A stretch of DNA of 11,183 nt from DASWIG01 sp965371445 (GCA_965371445.1 CBDUYN010000256.1:1-11183), one strand, 5' to 3'. Numbered from the stretch's first letter, positions 1 to 6,975 are shown. Notes: generated by a model not told the origin, from the sequence alone. Made by a program: numbers and translations.

Positions 1-106
1 CGCCGCCGAACTCGAGGAATTCACGGTCCTCTTCAACTCCGCCGACGAGCGGAGCGCGGCGGCGGCGTATGAGGTCTTTCCTCAGGAGGTGAAGGACTTT
101 TCTCAT
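1..106 (-). CDS. Putative ABC-2 type permease, N-terminal fragment (runs off the window)
   Basis: An ATG at 106-104 overlaps the TGA of the upstream ATPase gene (ATGA), the usual coupled arrangement for the membrane partner of an ABC exporter. The first 20 residues (MRKVLHLLRKDLIRRRRAPL) look like the cytoplasmic N-terminus of an ABC-2 permease, basic and just ahead of where the first membrane helix should begin. The following 15 visible residues are charged (VGGVEEDREFLEFGG) and no hydrophobic helix appears, which is wrong for this family. Neither other minus frame gives a hydrophobic segment. Codon third positions in 2-61 fit a plus-strand frame better. The permease may therefore be truncated, rearranged, or joined to foreign sequence at the contig edge. 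The role is inferred from position and the first 20 residues only. Confidence 0.5.
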   Translation of the reverse strand, partial: MRKVLHLLRKDLIRRRRAPLVGGVEEDREFLEFGG

Positions 107-1032
107 CAGTCGCGCAGCTCCCTTCCGGTGAGCTTCAGGAAAAGCCCGTTCAAGCTCGGCGGCTCGATCGAGACGCCGTCCATCGTCGCGCCCCCGGCGA
201 AGACCGTCTGCAAGAGCTCGACCGAGCCGTGCCCGCCGTCGCCGCCGAGGGCGAGCACCAGGCGGTTCTCCTCGTCGGCGAGAACGCGGCCGCTCGAGGA
301 CTTGAGCCGTTCGCGAAGCGCCTCGTCGATCGTTCCCCGGAGCGTGACCACCTCCTCGCCGCCGACCATCTCCTGGAGCTCCTCCAGGGTCCCCTCCGCC
401 AGGAGCTTGCCGTGGTCGATGATCGCGATGCGGTCGCAAAGCTCTTCGGCCTCCTCCAGGTAGTGGGTCGTGTAGAGGACGGTCGTGCCGGCCGCGGCGA
501 TCTGTTTCACGATGTCGAGGATGTTGGCGCGGGCCTGGGGGTCGATGCCCACGGTGGGCTCGTCGAGCAGCACCACCCGCGGCGAGTGGACGAGCCCGAG
601 CGCCAGGTTCAGCCGCCGCTTCATGCCGCCGGAGAAGCGCTTCACGGGCTCGTCGGCGCGGCTTGTGAGGCCTACCCAGTCGAGGACACGGCCGACCGCG
701 TCGCGGACGTCGCGTCCCCCGAGGCCGTAGAGGCCGGCCCAGAAGCGCAGGTGCTCGCGGGCCGAAAGCTCGTCGTAGAGGGCGTTTTCCTGCGGCACCA
801 CCCCGAGACGGGCCTTGACCTCCTGCGGACGTTCCGCCATGTCGATACCGTCGATCCGGATGCGGCCCTGCTCGGGGGCGAGCAGCCCCGACAGCATGGA
901 GAGGGTGGTGGTCTTGCCGGCGCCGTTCGGTCCCAGGAGGCCGTAGACCTCCCCGGCCGCGACCTCGAAGCTGATACCGGCGACCGCCTTCAAGTCGCCG
1001 TAGCTCTTGACCAGGTTCTCGACGTGAATCAT
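106..1032 (-). CDS. ABC transporter ATP-binding protein (ABC-2/CcmA-like exporter ATPase)
   Basis: This 308-residue nucleotide-binding subunit powers an ABC exporter at the inner face of the cytoplasmic membrane. All motifs are present: Walker A GPNGAGKT (34-41), Q-loop Gln81, signature FSGGM (133-137), Walker B VVLLDEP (153-159) with catalytic Glu158, and H-loop His190 in TTHYLEEAEEL. The C-terminal ~90 residues match the extension of multidrug or polysaccharide-type ABC-2 ATPases and end with the typical PSLNGLFLKLTGRELRD. The start is set by AGGAGGA (minus strand, 1042-1036) just before the ATG. The stop overlaps the ATG of a permease-like gene, so the two are probably translated together. 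The gene is divergent from glgC across 192 bases. Substrate is unknown; drug, lipid or heme-type export cannot be told apart from this subunit. Confidence 0.95.
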   Translation of the reverse strand: MIHVENLVKSYGDLKAVAGISFEVAAGEVYGLLGPNGAGKTTTLSMLSGLLAPEQGRIRIDGIDMAERPQEVKARLGVVPQENALYDELSAREHLRFWAGLYGLGGRDVRDAVGRVLDWVGLTSRADEPVKRFSGGMKRRLNLALGLVHSPRVVLLDEPTVGIDPQARANILDIVKQIAAAGTTVLYTTHYLEEAEELCDRIAIIDHGKLLAEGTLEELQEMVGGEEVVTLRGTIDEALRERLKSSSGRVLADEENRLVLALGGDGGHGSVELLQTVFAGGATMDGVSIEPPSLNGLFLKLTGRELRD

Positions 1033-1186
1033 TTTTCCTCCTGACCGGCGATCCAGCCGCCGCGTTCTTTGCCTCCTCTACGCACACCGATCCGCATTTC
1101 CTCGCCGGATCGGCGAACGGCGCCTGGGAACCGGTCAACCGCGCTCCGGCCGGGCAGAATCGCTTCTCTCCAGATTTGCCGCGGTA

Positions 1187-1195
1187 TGGTATCAT
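1187..1195 (+). promoter_or_regulatory. Candidate extended -10 promoter for glgC
   Basis: TGG followed by TATCAT (1190-1195) matches an extended -10 element (TGn plus a 5/6 hexamer). No good -35 is seen at normal spacing. The expected start near 1202 would leave a leader of about 23 bases that contains the glgC Shine-Dalgarno site. The rest of the 192-base divergent gap (1033-1224) shows no other gene or clear element, and I see no convincing promoter for the minus-strand ABC gene. Confidence 0.4.
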
Positions 1196-1224
1196 CGCGC
1201 CATCCAAGCGTGGAGAGGAGATCG

Positions 1225-2454
1225 ATGGTTTTACGCGAGAAGGTCCTCGTCATGGTCTTGGCGGGTGGCGAGGGCCGGCGGCTCTTGCCGCTCACCAAGG
1301 AGCGCGCCAAGCCGGCCGTGCCCTTCGGCGGCCAGTACCGGCTGATCGACTTCGTCCTCTCGAACCTCGTGAACTCGGGCCTGCGCAGGATCGTGGTCCT
1401 GACCCAGTACCTGAGCCACAGCCTCGACCTCCACCTGGGGAAGATCTGGCGCCTCTCGCCGCTGCTCGGCTACTACGTGGTCACGGTCCCGGCGCAGATG
1501 CGTACCGGCCCGCGTTGGTTCGCGGGCTCGGCCGACGCCGTCTACCAGAACCTGAACATCGTCAACGACGAGCAGCCCGAGTACGTGGTGGTCTTCGGCG
1601 CCGACCACATCTACCGCATGGACGTCCAGCCGATTCTCCAACAGCACATCGACAGTGGCGCCGGCGTCACCGTCGCCGGGATCCCGGTGCCGATCGAGGA
1701 GGCGAGCGATTTCGGCGTCATCGACGCCGACGAGGACGGCCGCATCCGTTCTTTCCTCGAGAAGCCCGAGAAGGCGCCGCCCATGCCCGGCGACCCGAGG
1801 CGCGCCCTTGTCTCGATGGGCAACTACGTCTTCTCGACCAAGGTGCTGCGCGAGGTCGTGACCACCGACGCCCACGAGGACACGAAACACGACATGGGCG
1901 CGAACGTCATCCCTTCGCTCGTCGCGTCGGGCGACGCCTGGGTCTACGACTTCGCGCAGAACCGCGTGCCGGGCCAGACCGAGCGCGAGCGCGGCTACTG
2001 GCGCGACATCGGGACGATCGACGCCTATTTTCAGGCGTCGATGGACCTCGTGGCCCAGGAGCCGGACTTCGACCTCTACAACCACGAGTGGCCGATCCTG
2101 ACCTGGCAGTATCCGAATCCGCCGGCCAAGTTCGTCCACGAGGAGCACGAGCGGCGCGGCCGCGCCCTGGGCTCGCTCGTGGCCGGCGGCGTGGTCGTCT
2201 CCGGAGGCACGGCGCGGCGCTCGATCCTCGGACCGCGCGTCAGGATCAACTCCTATTCCGAGGTGACGGACAGCGTTCTTTTCGACAACGTCGACGTCGG
2301 CCGCAACGCGATCGTCCGCAAGGCGGTGATCGACAAGAACGTCCGCATTCCGGCGGGCTACGAGATCGGCGTCGACCTGGAGCGCGACCGGGAGCGTTTT
2401 ACCGTCTCGGACGACGGGGTCGTCGTGGTGGCCAAGGGGACCGTCCTGGACTGA
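1225..2454 (+). CDS. glgC: Glucose-1-phosphate adenylyltransferase (ADP-glucose pyrophosphorylase)
   Basis: The enzyme makes ADP-glucose and pyrophosphate from ATP and glucose 1-phosphate, the committed step of bacterial glycogen synthesis in the cytosol. The 409-residue protein has the N-terminal nucleotidyltransferase signature LAGGEGRRLLPLTKERAKPA (12-31), GSADAVYQN (101-109), the metal-binding aspartate of GADHIYRMD (Asp127), and the sugar-phosphate motifs DFGVI (162-166) and FLEKP (Lys180). The C-terminal third is a left-handed beta-helix of hexapeptide-like repeats, as expected for subunit assembly and allosteric control. The ATG at 1225 follows GGAGAGGAG (1212-1220) by four bases and gives the family's usual length. 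The open frame extends upstream to 1069, but that stretch is not family-like. No other glycogen gene is nearby, so it is probably transcribed alone. Family assignment is very secure. Confidence 0.97.
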   Translation: MVLREKVLVMVLAGGEGRRLLPLTKERAKPAVPFGGQYRLIDFVLSNLVNSGLRRIVVLTQYLSHSLDLHLGKIWRLSPLLGYYVVTVPAQMRTGPRWFAGSADAVYQNLNIVNDEQPEYVVVFGADHIYRMDVQPILQQHIDSGAGVTVAGIPVPIEEASDFGVIDADEDGRIRSFLEKPEKAPPMPGDPRRALVSMGNYVFSTKVLREVVTTDAHEDTKHDMGANVIPSLVASGDAWVYDFAQNRVPGQTERERGYWRDIGTIDAYFQASMDLVAQEPDFDLYNHEWPILTWQYPNPPAKFVHEEHERRGRALGSLVAGGVVVSGGTARRSILGPRVRINSYSEVTDSVLFDNVDVGRNAIVRKAVIDKNVRIPAGYEIGVDLERDRERFTVSDDGVVVVAKGTVLD

Positions 2455-2466
2455 GCCGCACTTCCA

Positions 2467-2485
2467 CCCGGCATAAGTGCCCGGG
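2467..2485 (+). terminator. Hairpin after glgC, possible terminator
   Basis: CCCGGCA (2467-2473) pairs with TGCCCGGG (2478-2485) around a TAAG loop, a 7-bp G/C-rich stem with one bulged C, starting 12 bases after the glgC stop. No T-run follows, so it is not a classical intrinsic terminator. It may help 3'-end formation or mRNA stability. The remainder of the gap to the next promoter (2486-2591) shows no recognisable gene. Confidence 0.35.
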
Positions 2486-2591
2486 CTATGAGGTCGAAGT
2501 CCCTCGTCGGGCGGTGGCCGAGTTGCCAAGCTTCGGCTGCTGAGCGATTCCGGCAGTGTCGGCGAGGCGAGAAGCGTCCGCTCAGGCGTCG

Positions 2592-2620
2592 TTGACCCGT
2601 GTCGGGGTCCCGGATAGGAT
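2592..2620 (+). promoter_or_regulatory. Promoter of the Uma2 gene, close enough to give a leaderless mRNA
   Basis: TTGACC (2592-2597, 5/6 to the sigma-70 -35) lies exactly 17 bases from TAGGAT (2615-2620, 4/6 to the -10). Only six bases separate the -10 from the ATG at 2627, so the expected transcription start falls at or next to the start codon. A weak AGGA (2616-2619) inside the -10 could act as a ribosome site only if transcription started further upstream. Confidence 0.5.
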
Positions 2621-2626
2621 CAGCTC

Positions 2627-3448
2627 ATGCCCCAGCCCGTTTCATCGACCGCCGCCACGACGGCGCCCCGAAGACCCCGCAAGGACCCCTTCCGCTATGG
2701 GCACCGCTGGGTCGACGGCGAGATGGTGCCGCTGACATACGACGACCTCCTGGATCCCCGGTTGGGCGACTTCGTTGCGGAGAACACGATCCACAACCAG
2801 TTGCGGGATCTCTTCTGGCATGTCTTCAGACGCCGTTTCGCCGGTAGGGACGACATCGTCGTCTGGAGTGACTTGAAGCTGCGTTTCGGAACGGCCGGTA
2901 AGGGGCCGGCTCCGGACGTTTGCGTCGTAGAAGGTGTGGAGGACCCCCAGCGCCGGCGGGGTAGCTTCTGGGTCGGCCGTGAGCCGGGCAAAGTGTTGCT
3001 GGTGATGGAGATCGTCTCCCGCGAATACCGCCAGAAGGACTATCGGGAAGTCAAGGCCGTCTACCGGCGGGAACGCATTCCGGAGATGATCCTGGTCGAT
3101 CCGCTCGGCGACTATCTCTCGGATCCGTCCCGGTTGTCGGGCTATCGCCTGCAGAAAAGCGGGCTCTACGCCGAGATCCCTTTGCAGGACGGCGGCCTCG
3201 TCTCGGAGCAGACGGACCTGCGGATTGCCGCTGACCCCGAAAGCTGGTGGGGCTTCACGGTCGTGGACCTGCGCACAGGCGAGCGTCTGCCCACGCCCGA
3301 GGACGGCTTCAAGCGGTTGGAGGAAGCAGAGCAGCGGGCGGAAACGGAAGCCGCCCGAGCCGACGCGGAGGCCACGGCGCGTCAAGCCGTCGAGGCCGAA
3401 AACCAGGAGCTTCTGGCGGAGCTCGAACGGCTACGGACGCAGTCATAA
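2627..3448 (+). CDS. Uma2 family (DUF820) restriction endonuclease-like protein with coiled-coil tail
   Basis: This 273-residue protein has the PD-(D/E)XK fold of Uma2/DUF820 proteins. Candidate catalytic residues are Asp97 in PAPDVCVVEG, Glu128 in LLVMEIVS and Lys137 in REYRQKD, followed by the family's RIPEMILVDPLGDY. Residues 1-20 are a basic, low-complexity lead, and about 225-273 is a charged, alanine- and glutamate-rich helix likely to form a coiled coil. The coiled-coil tail is common in Uma2 proteins. Cellular role of the family is poorly known; nuclease activity is inferred from the fold. The gene stands alone between glgC and a convergent cluster, has its own promoter, and uses noticeably more A/T-ending codons than its neighbours, consistent with horizontal gain. 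Family call is firm, function is not. Confidence 0.88.
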   Translation: MPQPVSSTAATTAPRRPRKDPFRYGHRWVDGEMVPLTYDDLLDPRLGDFVAENTIHNQLRDLFWHVFRRRFAGRDDIVVWSDLKLRFGTAGKGPAPDVCVVEGVEDPQRRRGSFWVGREPGKVLLVMEIVSREYRQKDYREVKAVYRRERIPEMILVDPLGDYLSDPSRLSGYRLQKSGLYAEIPLQDGGLVSEQTDLRIAADPESWWGFTVVDLRTGERLPTPEDGFKRLEEAEQRAETEAARADAEATARQAVEAENQELLAELERLRTQS

Positions 3449-3452
3449 GGTA

Positions 3453-3485
3453 GTGCTCGTCGGGAGACCGTCCTGGACGAAGCAC
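3453..3485. repeat. Imperfect inverted repeat between convergent genes
   Basis: GTGCTCGTC (3453-3461) pairs with GACGAAGCAC (3476-3485) with one bulged A, and GGA/TCC (3463-3465 with 3471-3473) can extend the stem inward. It starts a few bases after the Uma2 stop, in a 131-base gap between converging genes, so it may fold in the Uma2 3' end as a transcript-end structure. No T-run follows. Confidence 0.4.
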
Positions 3486-3548
3486 GGGTGCAGGAAGCGG
3501 CGTCGAGGGAGGGGGAGCCGGAGTCTGCCATCGGGGCGGGAGGAAGAC

Positions 3549-3579
3549 GGCAGGCTGCGCGCCCCGGGCGGAGCCTGCC
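3549..3579 (-). terminator. Strong perfect hairpin after the DUF1445 gene (terminator-like or REP-like)
   Basis: GGCAGGCT (3549-3556) and AGCCTGCC (3572-3579) form a perfect 8-bp stem around a 15-base G/C-rich loop that can pair further within itself. It abuts the stop codon of the minus-strand gene (3582-3580). The lack of a T-run argues against a standard intrinsic terminator. The look of the element resembles the dispersed palindromic repeats seen in many high-GC genomes, but only one copy lies in this window. Confidence 0.45.
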
Positions 3580-4374
3580 CTACGAGGCCACCTCGGCGAG
3601 GTCTTCGTCTTTCAGGTCGGCCACGAACATCGAGCCCGGGGCGTGGGTGACGGCAAGCTCCGGACGCGCCGCGGCGAGCGCCAGCTGCGGGGTGACGCCG
3701 CAGGCCCAGAAGACCGGCACCTCACCGGGATGGACCGGGACGGCGTCGCCGAAGTCTACCTTCGCAAGGTCGGCGATGCCGAGGGCCACCGGGTCGCCGA
3801 CGTGGACCGGCGCGCCGTGGGCCAACGGAAAACGGCTCGTGATCTCGGTCGCCAGCTCCGCGTCGGACGGCGTCAGCGGACGCATGCTGACGACCAGCGG
3901 CCCCGCGAAGGCCCCTGCCGGCTGGCAGGCACGATTCGTCCGATACATGGCCACGTTCGTCCCCTGCTCGATGTGGCGCATCGGCACACCGGCGTCAAGG
4001 AGCGCCGGCTCAAAAGAGAACGAGCAACCGAGAAGGAAGGCTACCAGGTCGTCGCGCCAGAGGTCTTCGATCGAGGCTCTCTCCTCGACGAACGAGCCGT
4101 CGCGGTAGACGCGGTAGCGCGGCAGGTCGGTCCGGATGTCCGCCCCCGGCGCGAGGCGGCGTGGCTCGGGGTCGCCCGGTGCCGTCCTCTCCAGGAGCGG
4201 ACAGGGTTTCGGGTTCTTTTCGCAGAAGAGCTCGAAATCGTCCACCCAGTCGCGCGGCAGCACCACGAGGTTTGCCTGGGCGTGGCCGCGGGCGAGCCCC
4301 GCCGTCGGCCCGGCGAGATCACCCGCGCGGCACCGGCGCCGTACTTCGGCGGCCGTCTCCCGCCCTCGTTCCAC
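3580..4374 (-). CDS. D-glutamate cyclase-like / putative hydro-lyase (DUF1445 family)
   Basis: The 264-residue protein matches DUF1445, whose vertebrate member DGLUCY cyclises D-glutamate to 5-oxo-D-proline; bacterial members are usually called putative hydro-lyases. Recognisable blocks in order are GPTAGLARGHAQANLVVLP (22-40), FCEKNPKPCPLL (50-61), RTDLPRYRVYRDG, HIEQGTNVAMYRTN, SRFPLAHGAPVHVGDP, FWACGVTPQLAL and THAPGSMFVADL near the C-terminus. Length is normal for the family. The start is a GTG at 4374-4372, two bases after the stop of the upstream hydrolase gene, with GGCGAGAAG ahead of it. An ATG far upstream in this frame would overlap the whole hydrolase gene and is unlikely. The tight spacing implies co-transcription and translational coupling with the hydrolase. 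The actual bacterial substrate is not known from sequence. Confidence 0.9.
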   Translation of the reverse strand: MERGRETAAEVRRRCRAGDLAGPTAGLARGHAQANLVVLPRDWVDDFELFCEKNPKPCPLLERTAPGDPEPRRLAPGADIRTDLPRYRVYRDGSFVEERASIEDLWRDDLVAFLLGCSFSFEPALLDAGVPMRHIEQGTNVAMYRTNRACQPAGAFAGPLVVSMRPLTPSDAELATEITSRFPLAHGAPVHVGDPVALGIADLAKVDFGDAVPVHPGEVPVFWACGVTPQLALAAARPELAVTHAPGSMFVADLKDEDLAEVAS

Positions 4375-4376
4375 CG

Positions 4377-5093
4377 TCAGTACTTCTCGCCGGGCTTCAA
4401 GGCGACCATCTCGCAATTGACGCCCAGGGTCTCGATCTCTCGCTTCAAGGCCTCGGGCGTCCCGGTCAGGAGCGGAAAGGTCCCCCAATGGATCGGGACC
4501 ACGTGGCGTACCTCGAGGAACTTGCAGGCCCGCGCCGCCTGAGTGGGGTCCATCGTGAAGTGGTCGCCGATCGGCAGGAAGGCGAGCGCCGGACGGTAGA
4601 GGTCGGCGATGAGCTGCATGTCCGTGAAAAGCGCCGTGTCGCCGGCATGGTAGAAGGTGTAGGCGTTGTCGAGCCGCACCACGAAGCCCGTCGGCGAGTC
4701 GGCCAGGACGAGCTTGCCGTCCTCCATGACGGTCGAGGTGTGAATCGCCTGGACCTGGGTCACCCGGGCGCCAGGGATCGACTGGGTGCCGCCGACGTTC
4801 ATACCGGAGCAGTTCTTGACGCCCTTCGACTCCAGGTAGGTGCAGAGGTCGAAAGTCGCCACCACGATCTTGGGCCTGTGTTTCTTGCAGATCGCGACCG
4901 CGTCGCCCATGTGGTCGAAGTGGCCGTGGGTGATGAGCACCGCGTCGAGGCGGTCGAAGCTCTTGTGCTCGTCGGGGCAGAGGGGGTTCTGTTGGACCCA
5001 CGGGTCGATCAGGATGACCTCGCCGCCGGGCAGGTCGCAGCGTACCGTCGAGTGACCGAGATAGGTGAACTTCGGGCGGTTCTGGGCGTTCAT
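4377..5093 (-). CDS. Metal-dependent hydrolase, UPF0173 family (metallo-beta-lactamase fold)
   Basis: This 238-residue cytosolic hydrolase of the metallo-beta-lactamase superfamily has the dinuclear metal site: His56, His58, Asp60 and His61 in THGHFDHMGD, His118, Asp152 in HAGDT, and His202 in PIHWGTF. N-terminal YLGHST (11-16) and IDPW (29-32) are the usual UPF0173/YtkL landmarks. Length is normal and no signal peptide is present. The ATG at 5093 is set by CAGGAGGAG six bases upstream. It is the first gene of a two-gene unit with the DUF1445 protein, which suggests a shared pathway, perhaps handling lactam or cyclic amide compounds; that link is inference. Natural substrates of UPF0173 proteins are unknown. 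Confidence 0.93.
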   Translation of the reverse strand: MNAQNRPKFTYLGHSTVRCDLPGGEVILIDPWVQQNPLCPDEHKSFDRLDAVLITHGHFDHMGDAVAICKKHRPKIVVATFDLCTYLESKGVKNCSGMNVGGTQSIPGARVTQVQAIHTSTVMEDGKLVLADSPTGFVVRLDNAYTFYHAGDTALFTDMQLIADLYRPALAFLPIGDHFTMDPTQAARACKFLEVRHVVPIHWGTFPLLTGTPEALKREIETLGVNCEMVALKPGEKY

Positions 5094-5143
5094 CGGCTCC
5101 TCCTGAATGGGGATGTCCGGTGGAGTTGGGGATCGTTTCGGTT

Positions 5144-5172
5144 ATCTTACTCGGGTGTCGGGTCGTTGACCA
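5144..5172 (-). promoter_or_regulatory. Candidate promoter for the hydrolase-DUF1445 pair
   Basis: On the minus strand TGGTCA (5172-5167, 4/6) is 17 bases from TAAGAT (5149-5144, 4/6). The predicted start near 5137 leaves a leader of about 45 bases ending in the AGGAGG site of the hydrolase gene. It lies in the 109-base gap after the squalene/phytoene synthase gene, where no clear terminator is seen, so read-through from the isoprenoid operon is also possible. Confidence 0.35.
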
Positions 5173-5202
5173 GACGGTCCTATCGTCTCACAGCGCCGCG
5201 CT

Positions 5203-6108
5203 TCAAGCGAGAGAGAGGACGGGAAGATTTCGCTCCAGGGCGTCGTCCATGGCCGCGACGATGTCGCGTACCTCCTCGCGGCTGATCTTGGTGCCGCTGC
5301 CGCCGCTCCGGACGCGCTCGACGGCGGCGAAGGCGAGCAGCAGGTTCATCGCGTTGAAGCCGACGAGCCCGCGCTCACAGCCGGAGCGCTGGAGCGTCAG
5401 GACGTACTCTCCCGCTTCCTTGAGCGCGTGCTCGGCGAGGCCGAAGACCTCGGGGAGCGCGACGCCGGGAGGCAGGTAGCTGCGTCCCTCGGTGGCGTCG
5501 AAGCCGACGTCTTTCAGGATGTTGACCAGTTGGAGGGCCTCGCCGAACGACCGCGAGCGGCTGCGCAGGTCGCCGGCCACGCCCTGGAGCTCAGGGTCGG
5601 CCAGGAGAAAGAGCTCGGTCAGCATCTCGCCGACGATTCCCGCCACCACGTAGCAGTAGTCGCGCAGGTCCTGGAGGTCGCGTAGCACGAGCTCGCCGTC
5701 CTCGTCGGTGCGTTCGACGAACTCCGCCATGCCGCGGGCCGTGCGCACCGTGTGCTCGCGCACGAGCTCACGGGCCGGAGGGCGCAGGCTGAAAAAGACG
5801 TCGAAGATCGCCGGCATCTCGGCGAGCAGCTCCTGGTAGCCGGTGTGGCCGATCGGCACCTCGGCGTGCCAGACGGCGGCCAGACGGCGCGTCTCTTCCG
5901 CCTGGGGACGGTCCAGGAGGCCGCAGAAGGCGTGCAGAGCCCCGATCCGCTTCTCCTGTCCCCAGGTGGCGGAATCCTCGAAGGTGTCGACGATGCGAAA
6001 GAGCAGATAGGCTACGCCGACCTCCGTGCGGGTCGGCTCCGGCAAACGCGGGATCGACAGCGCGAAGGTGCGGCTGGTCTTCTCTAGCAGGTCATGGAGA
6101 TCGGCCAT
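5203..6108 (-). CDS. Squalene/phytoene synthase family protein (head-to-head prenyl synthase)
   Basis: The 301-residue all-helical enzyme joins two prenyl diphosphates head to head to give squalene (from FPP) or phytoene (from GGPP). Both aspartate-rich metal sites are intact: Asp41/Asp45 in FRIVDTFEDS and Asp200/Asp204 in NILKDVGFDATEGRSYLP. The start KTSRTFALSI (10-19) and YCYVVAGIVGEMLTELF (151-167) look squalene-synthase-like, while the second aspartate block looks like phytoene synthase, so the product is uncertain; squalene is slightly favoured. No C-terminal membrane anchor is seen, as is normal for bacterial enzymes. The ATG at 6108 lies 21 bases after the kinase stop, with GACGAGG upstream. 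It is the last gene of an operon with the decarboxylase and IPP-forming kinase, so it probably draws directly on their product after chain elongation by an enzyme encoded elsewhere. Confidence 0.93.
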   Translation of the reverse strand: MADLHDLLEKTSRTFALSIPRLPEPTRTEVGVAYLLFRIVDTFEDSATWGQEKRIGALHAFCGLLDRPQAEETRRLAAVWHAEVPIGHTGYQELLAEMPAIFDVFFSLRPPARELVREHTVRTARGMAEFVERTDEDGELVLRDLQDLRDYCYVVAGIVGEMLTELFLLADPELQGVAGDLRSRSRSFGEALQLVNILKDVGFDATEGRSYLPPGVALPEVFGLAEHALKEAGEYVLTLQRSGCERGLVGFNAMNLLLAFAAVERVRSGGSGTKISREEVRDIVAAMDDALERNLPVLSLA

Positions 6109-6129
6109 CAGGGCCTCGTCTTCTCTCGC

Positions 6130-6975
6130 TCAATCCTCGGTGACAGCCTCCCGTTTGTCCCCCTCCGGGGGAACCCGCGTCGCGGGGACCTCCTCTCCCA
6201 GGAGAGCCGCCTTGAGCCTCCCCGGGTGGCCACCGTTCATGATCCAGGACTCGATTCCGCCGCGCGCCAGGCGCCGTGCGGTCCGCACGCGCAGCAGCAT
6301 ACCACCGGTGACGTCGGTTCCGGCAGCGGAACCGATCGCCGCGAGCGTCCGCCGGTAGCTGCGAGCGTCGATGCGCGGGATCGTGCGGCCCTCGCGGTCG
6401 TAGACGCCGTCGGTACCGCCGCACCACAGGAGCCGCCGGATCCGAAAGCCGCGTCCTCTCAGCCGGCGCAGGAGGTAGCCCAGGATCTCCTCCGTCGAGC
6501 AGATCGAGACGCCGAGCGTCCGGTCGACGACGACGTCGCCGTAGACGACCGGCAGAAGCGTCAGCTCGAGGGCGCCGAGGAGCGGATCGAGGAAACCGCG
6601 CACGATCCGTCTGCGGTCGGCCAGAAAGGTGCTCGAAGCTACGACGGAGAAAGGACGCTCGCCGGCACGCACCAGGGCGTCGACGACGATGCGGTGGAGC
6701 CGCGCCGCCTGGTCCTGGGTGACGGCGACGCCGGCCGGGTCGCCTCGCTCGCCGCCGCGCACCAGCCCGTCGCCCAGACCGTAACGCGCCGCGGCGACGT
6801 GTCCGAAGGAACCCGAGCCGTGTCCGAGGAGGATTCCCGTCCCCTGCTTCTCCAGCCGCGGCCGGGCCTCGGCGATCTCGGCGGCCAGGCGTTCGACGAC
6901 GTCGGTCCGCGCCGCCGCCTCGCCGCGTTTGTCGGTGATCAGGCTCCCGCCGAGCTTGACGAGGACGAGATCCAT
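6130..6975 (-). CDS. ipk: Isopentenyl phosphate kinase (amino acid kinase fold)
   Basis: This 281-residue kinase would phosphorylate isopentenyl phosphate to isopentenyl diphosphate with ATP, the last step of the alternative mevalonate route. Landmarks are VKLGGSLITDK (6-16), the glycine-rich GHGSGSFGH (51-59) whose final His59 corresponds to the substrate-phosphate-binding histidine that marks IPKs within the amino acid kinase family, LPVVYGDVVVD, GGTDGVYD, TDVTGGML and the C-terminal GIESWIMNGGHPGRL. It is somewhat longer than the usual 245-265 residues, owing to a charged C-terminal tail. The ATG at 6975 follows the decarboxylase stop by 11 bases, with GAGGCGGGG as a ribosome site. Other amino acid kinases (glutamate 5-kinase, UMP kinase, fosfomycin kinase) fit less well because of the SGSFGH block and the isoprenoid neighbours. 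Confidence 0.92.
   Translation of the reverse strand: MDLVLVKLGGSLITDKRGEAAARTDVVERLAAEIAEARPRLEKQGTGILLGHGSGSFGHVAAARYGLGDGLVRGGERGDPAGVAVTQDQAARLHRIVVDALVRAGERPFSVVASSTFLADRRRIVRGFLDPLLGALELTLLPVVYGDVVVDRTLGVSICSTEEILGYLLRRLRGRGFRIRRLLWCGGTDGVYDREGRTIPRIDARSYRRTLAAIGSAAGTDVTGGMLLRVRTARRLARGGIESWIMNGGHPGRLKAALLGEEVPATRVPPEGDKREAVTED

Noticed and set aside
229..1044. Long plus-strand open frame opposite the ABC ATPase gene
   Set aside because: It is the mirror of a gene with every ABC motif intact; its translation resembles no family and the frame is a by-product of high-GC codon use.
1231..2529. 432-codon minus-strand open frame opposite glgC
   Set aside because: The translation is rich in Val, Asp, His and Arg with no family pattern, and glgC on the other strand is unmistakable.
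2505..2550. tRNA-like or terminator-like stretch (GCCGAG ... CTTCGGC) between glgC and Uma2
   Set aside because: Only a short stem can form; no cloverleaf, anticodon arm or T-arm consensus is present.
6193..6206. Palindrome CTCTCCCAGGAGAG
   Set aside because: It lies inside conserved coding sequence near the kinase C-terminus, with a two-base loop; no sign of a regulatory or mobile role.
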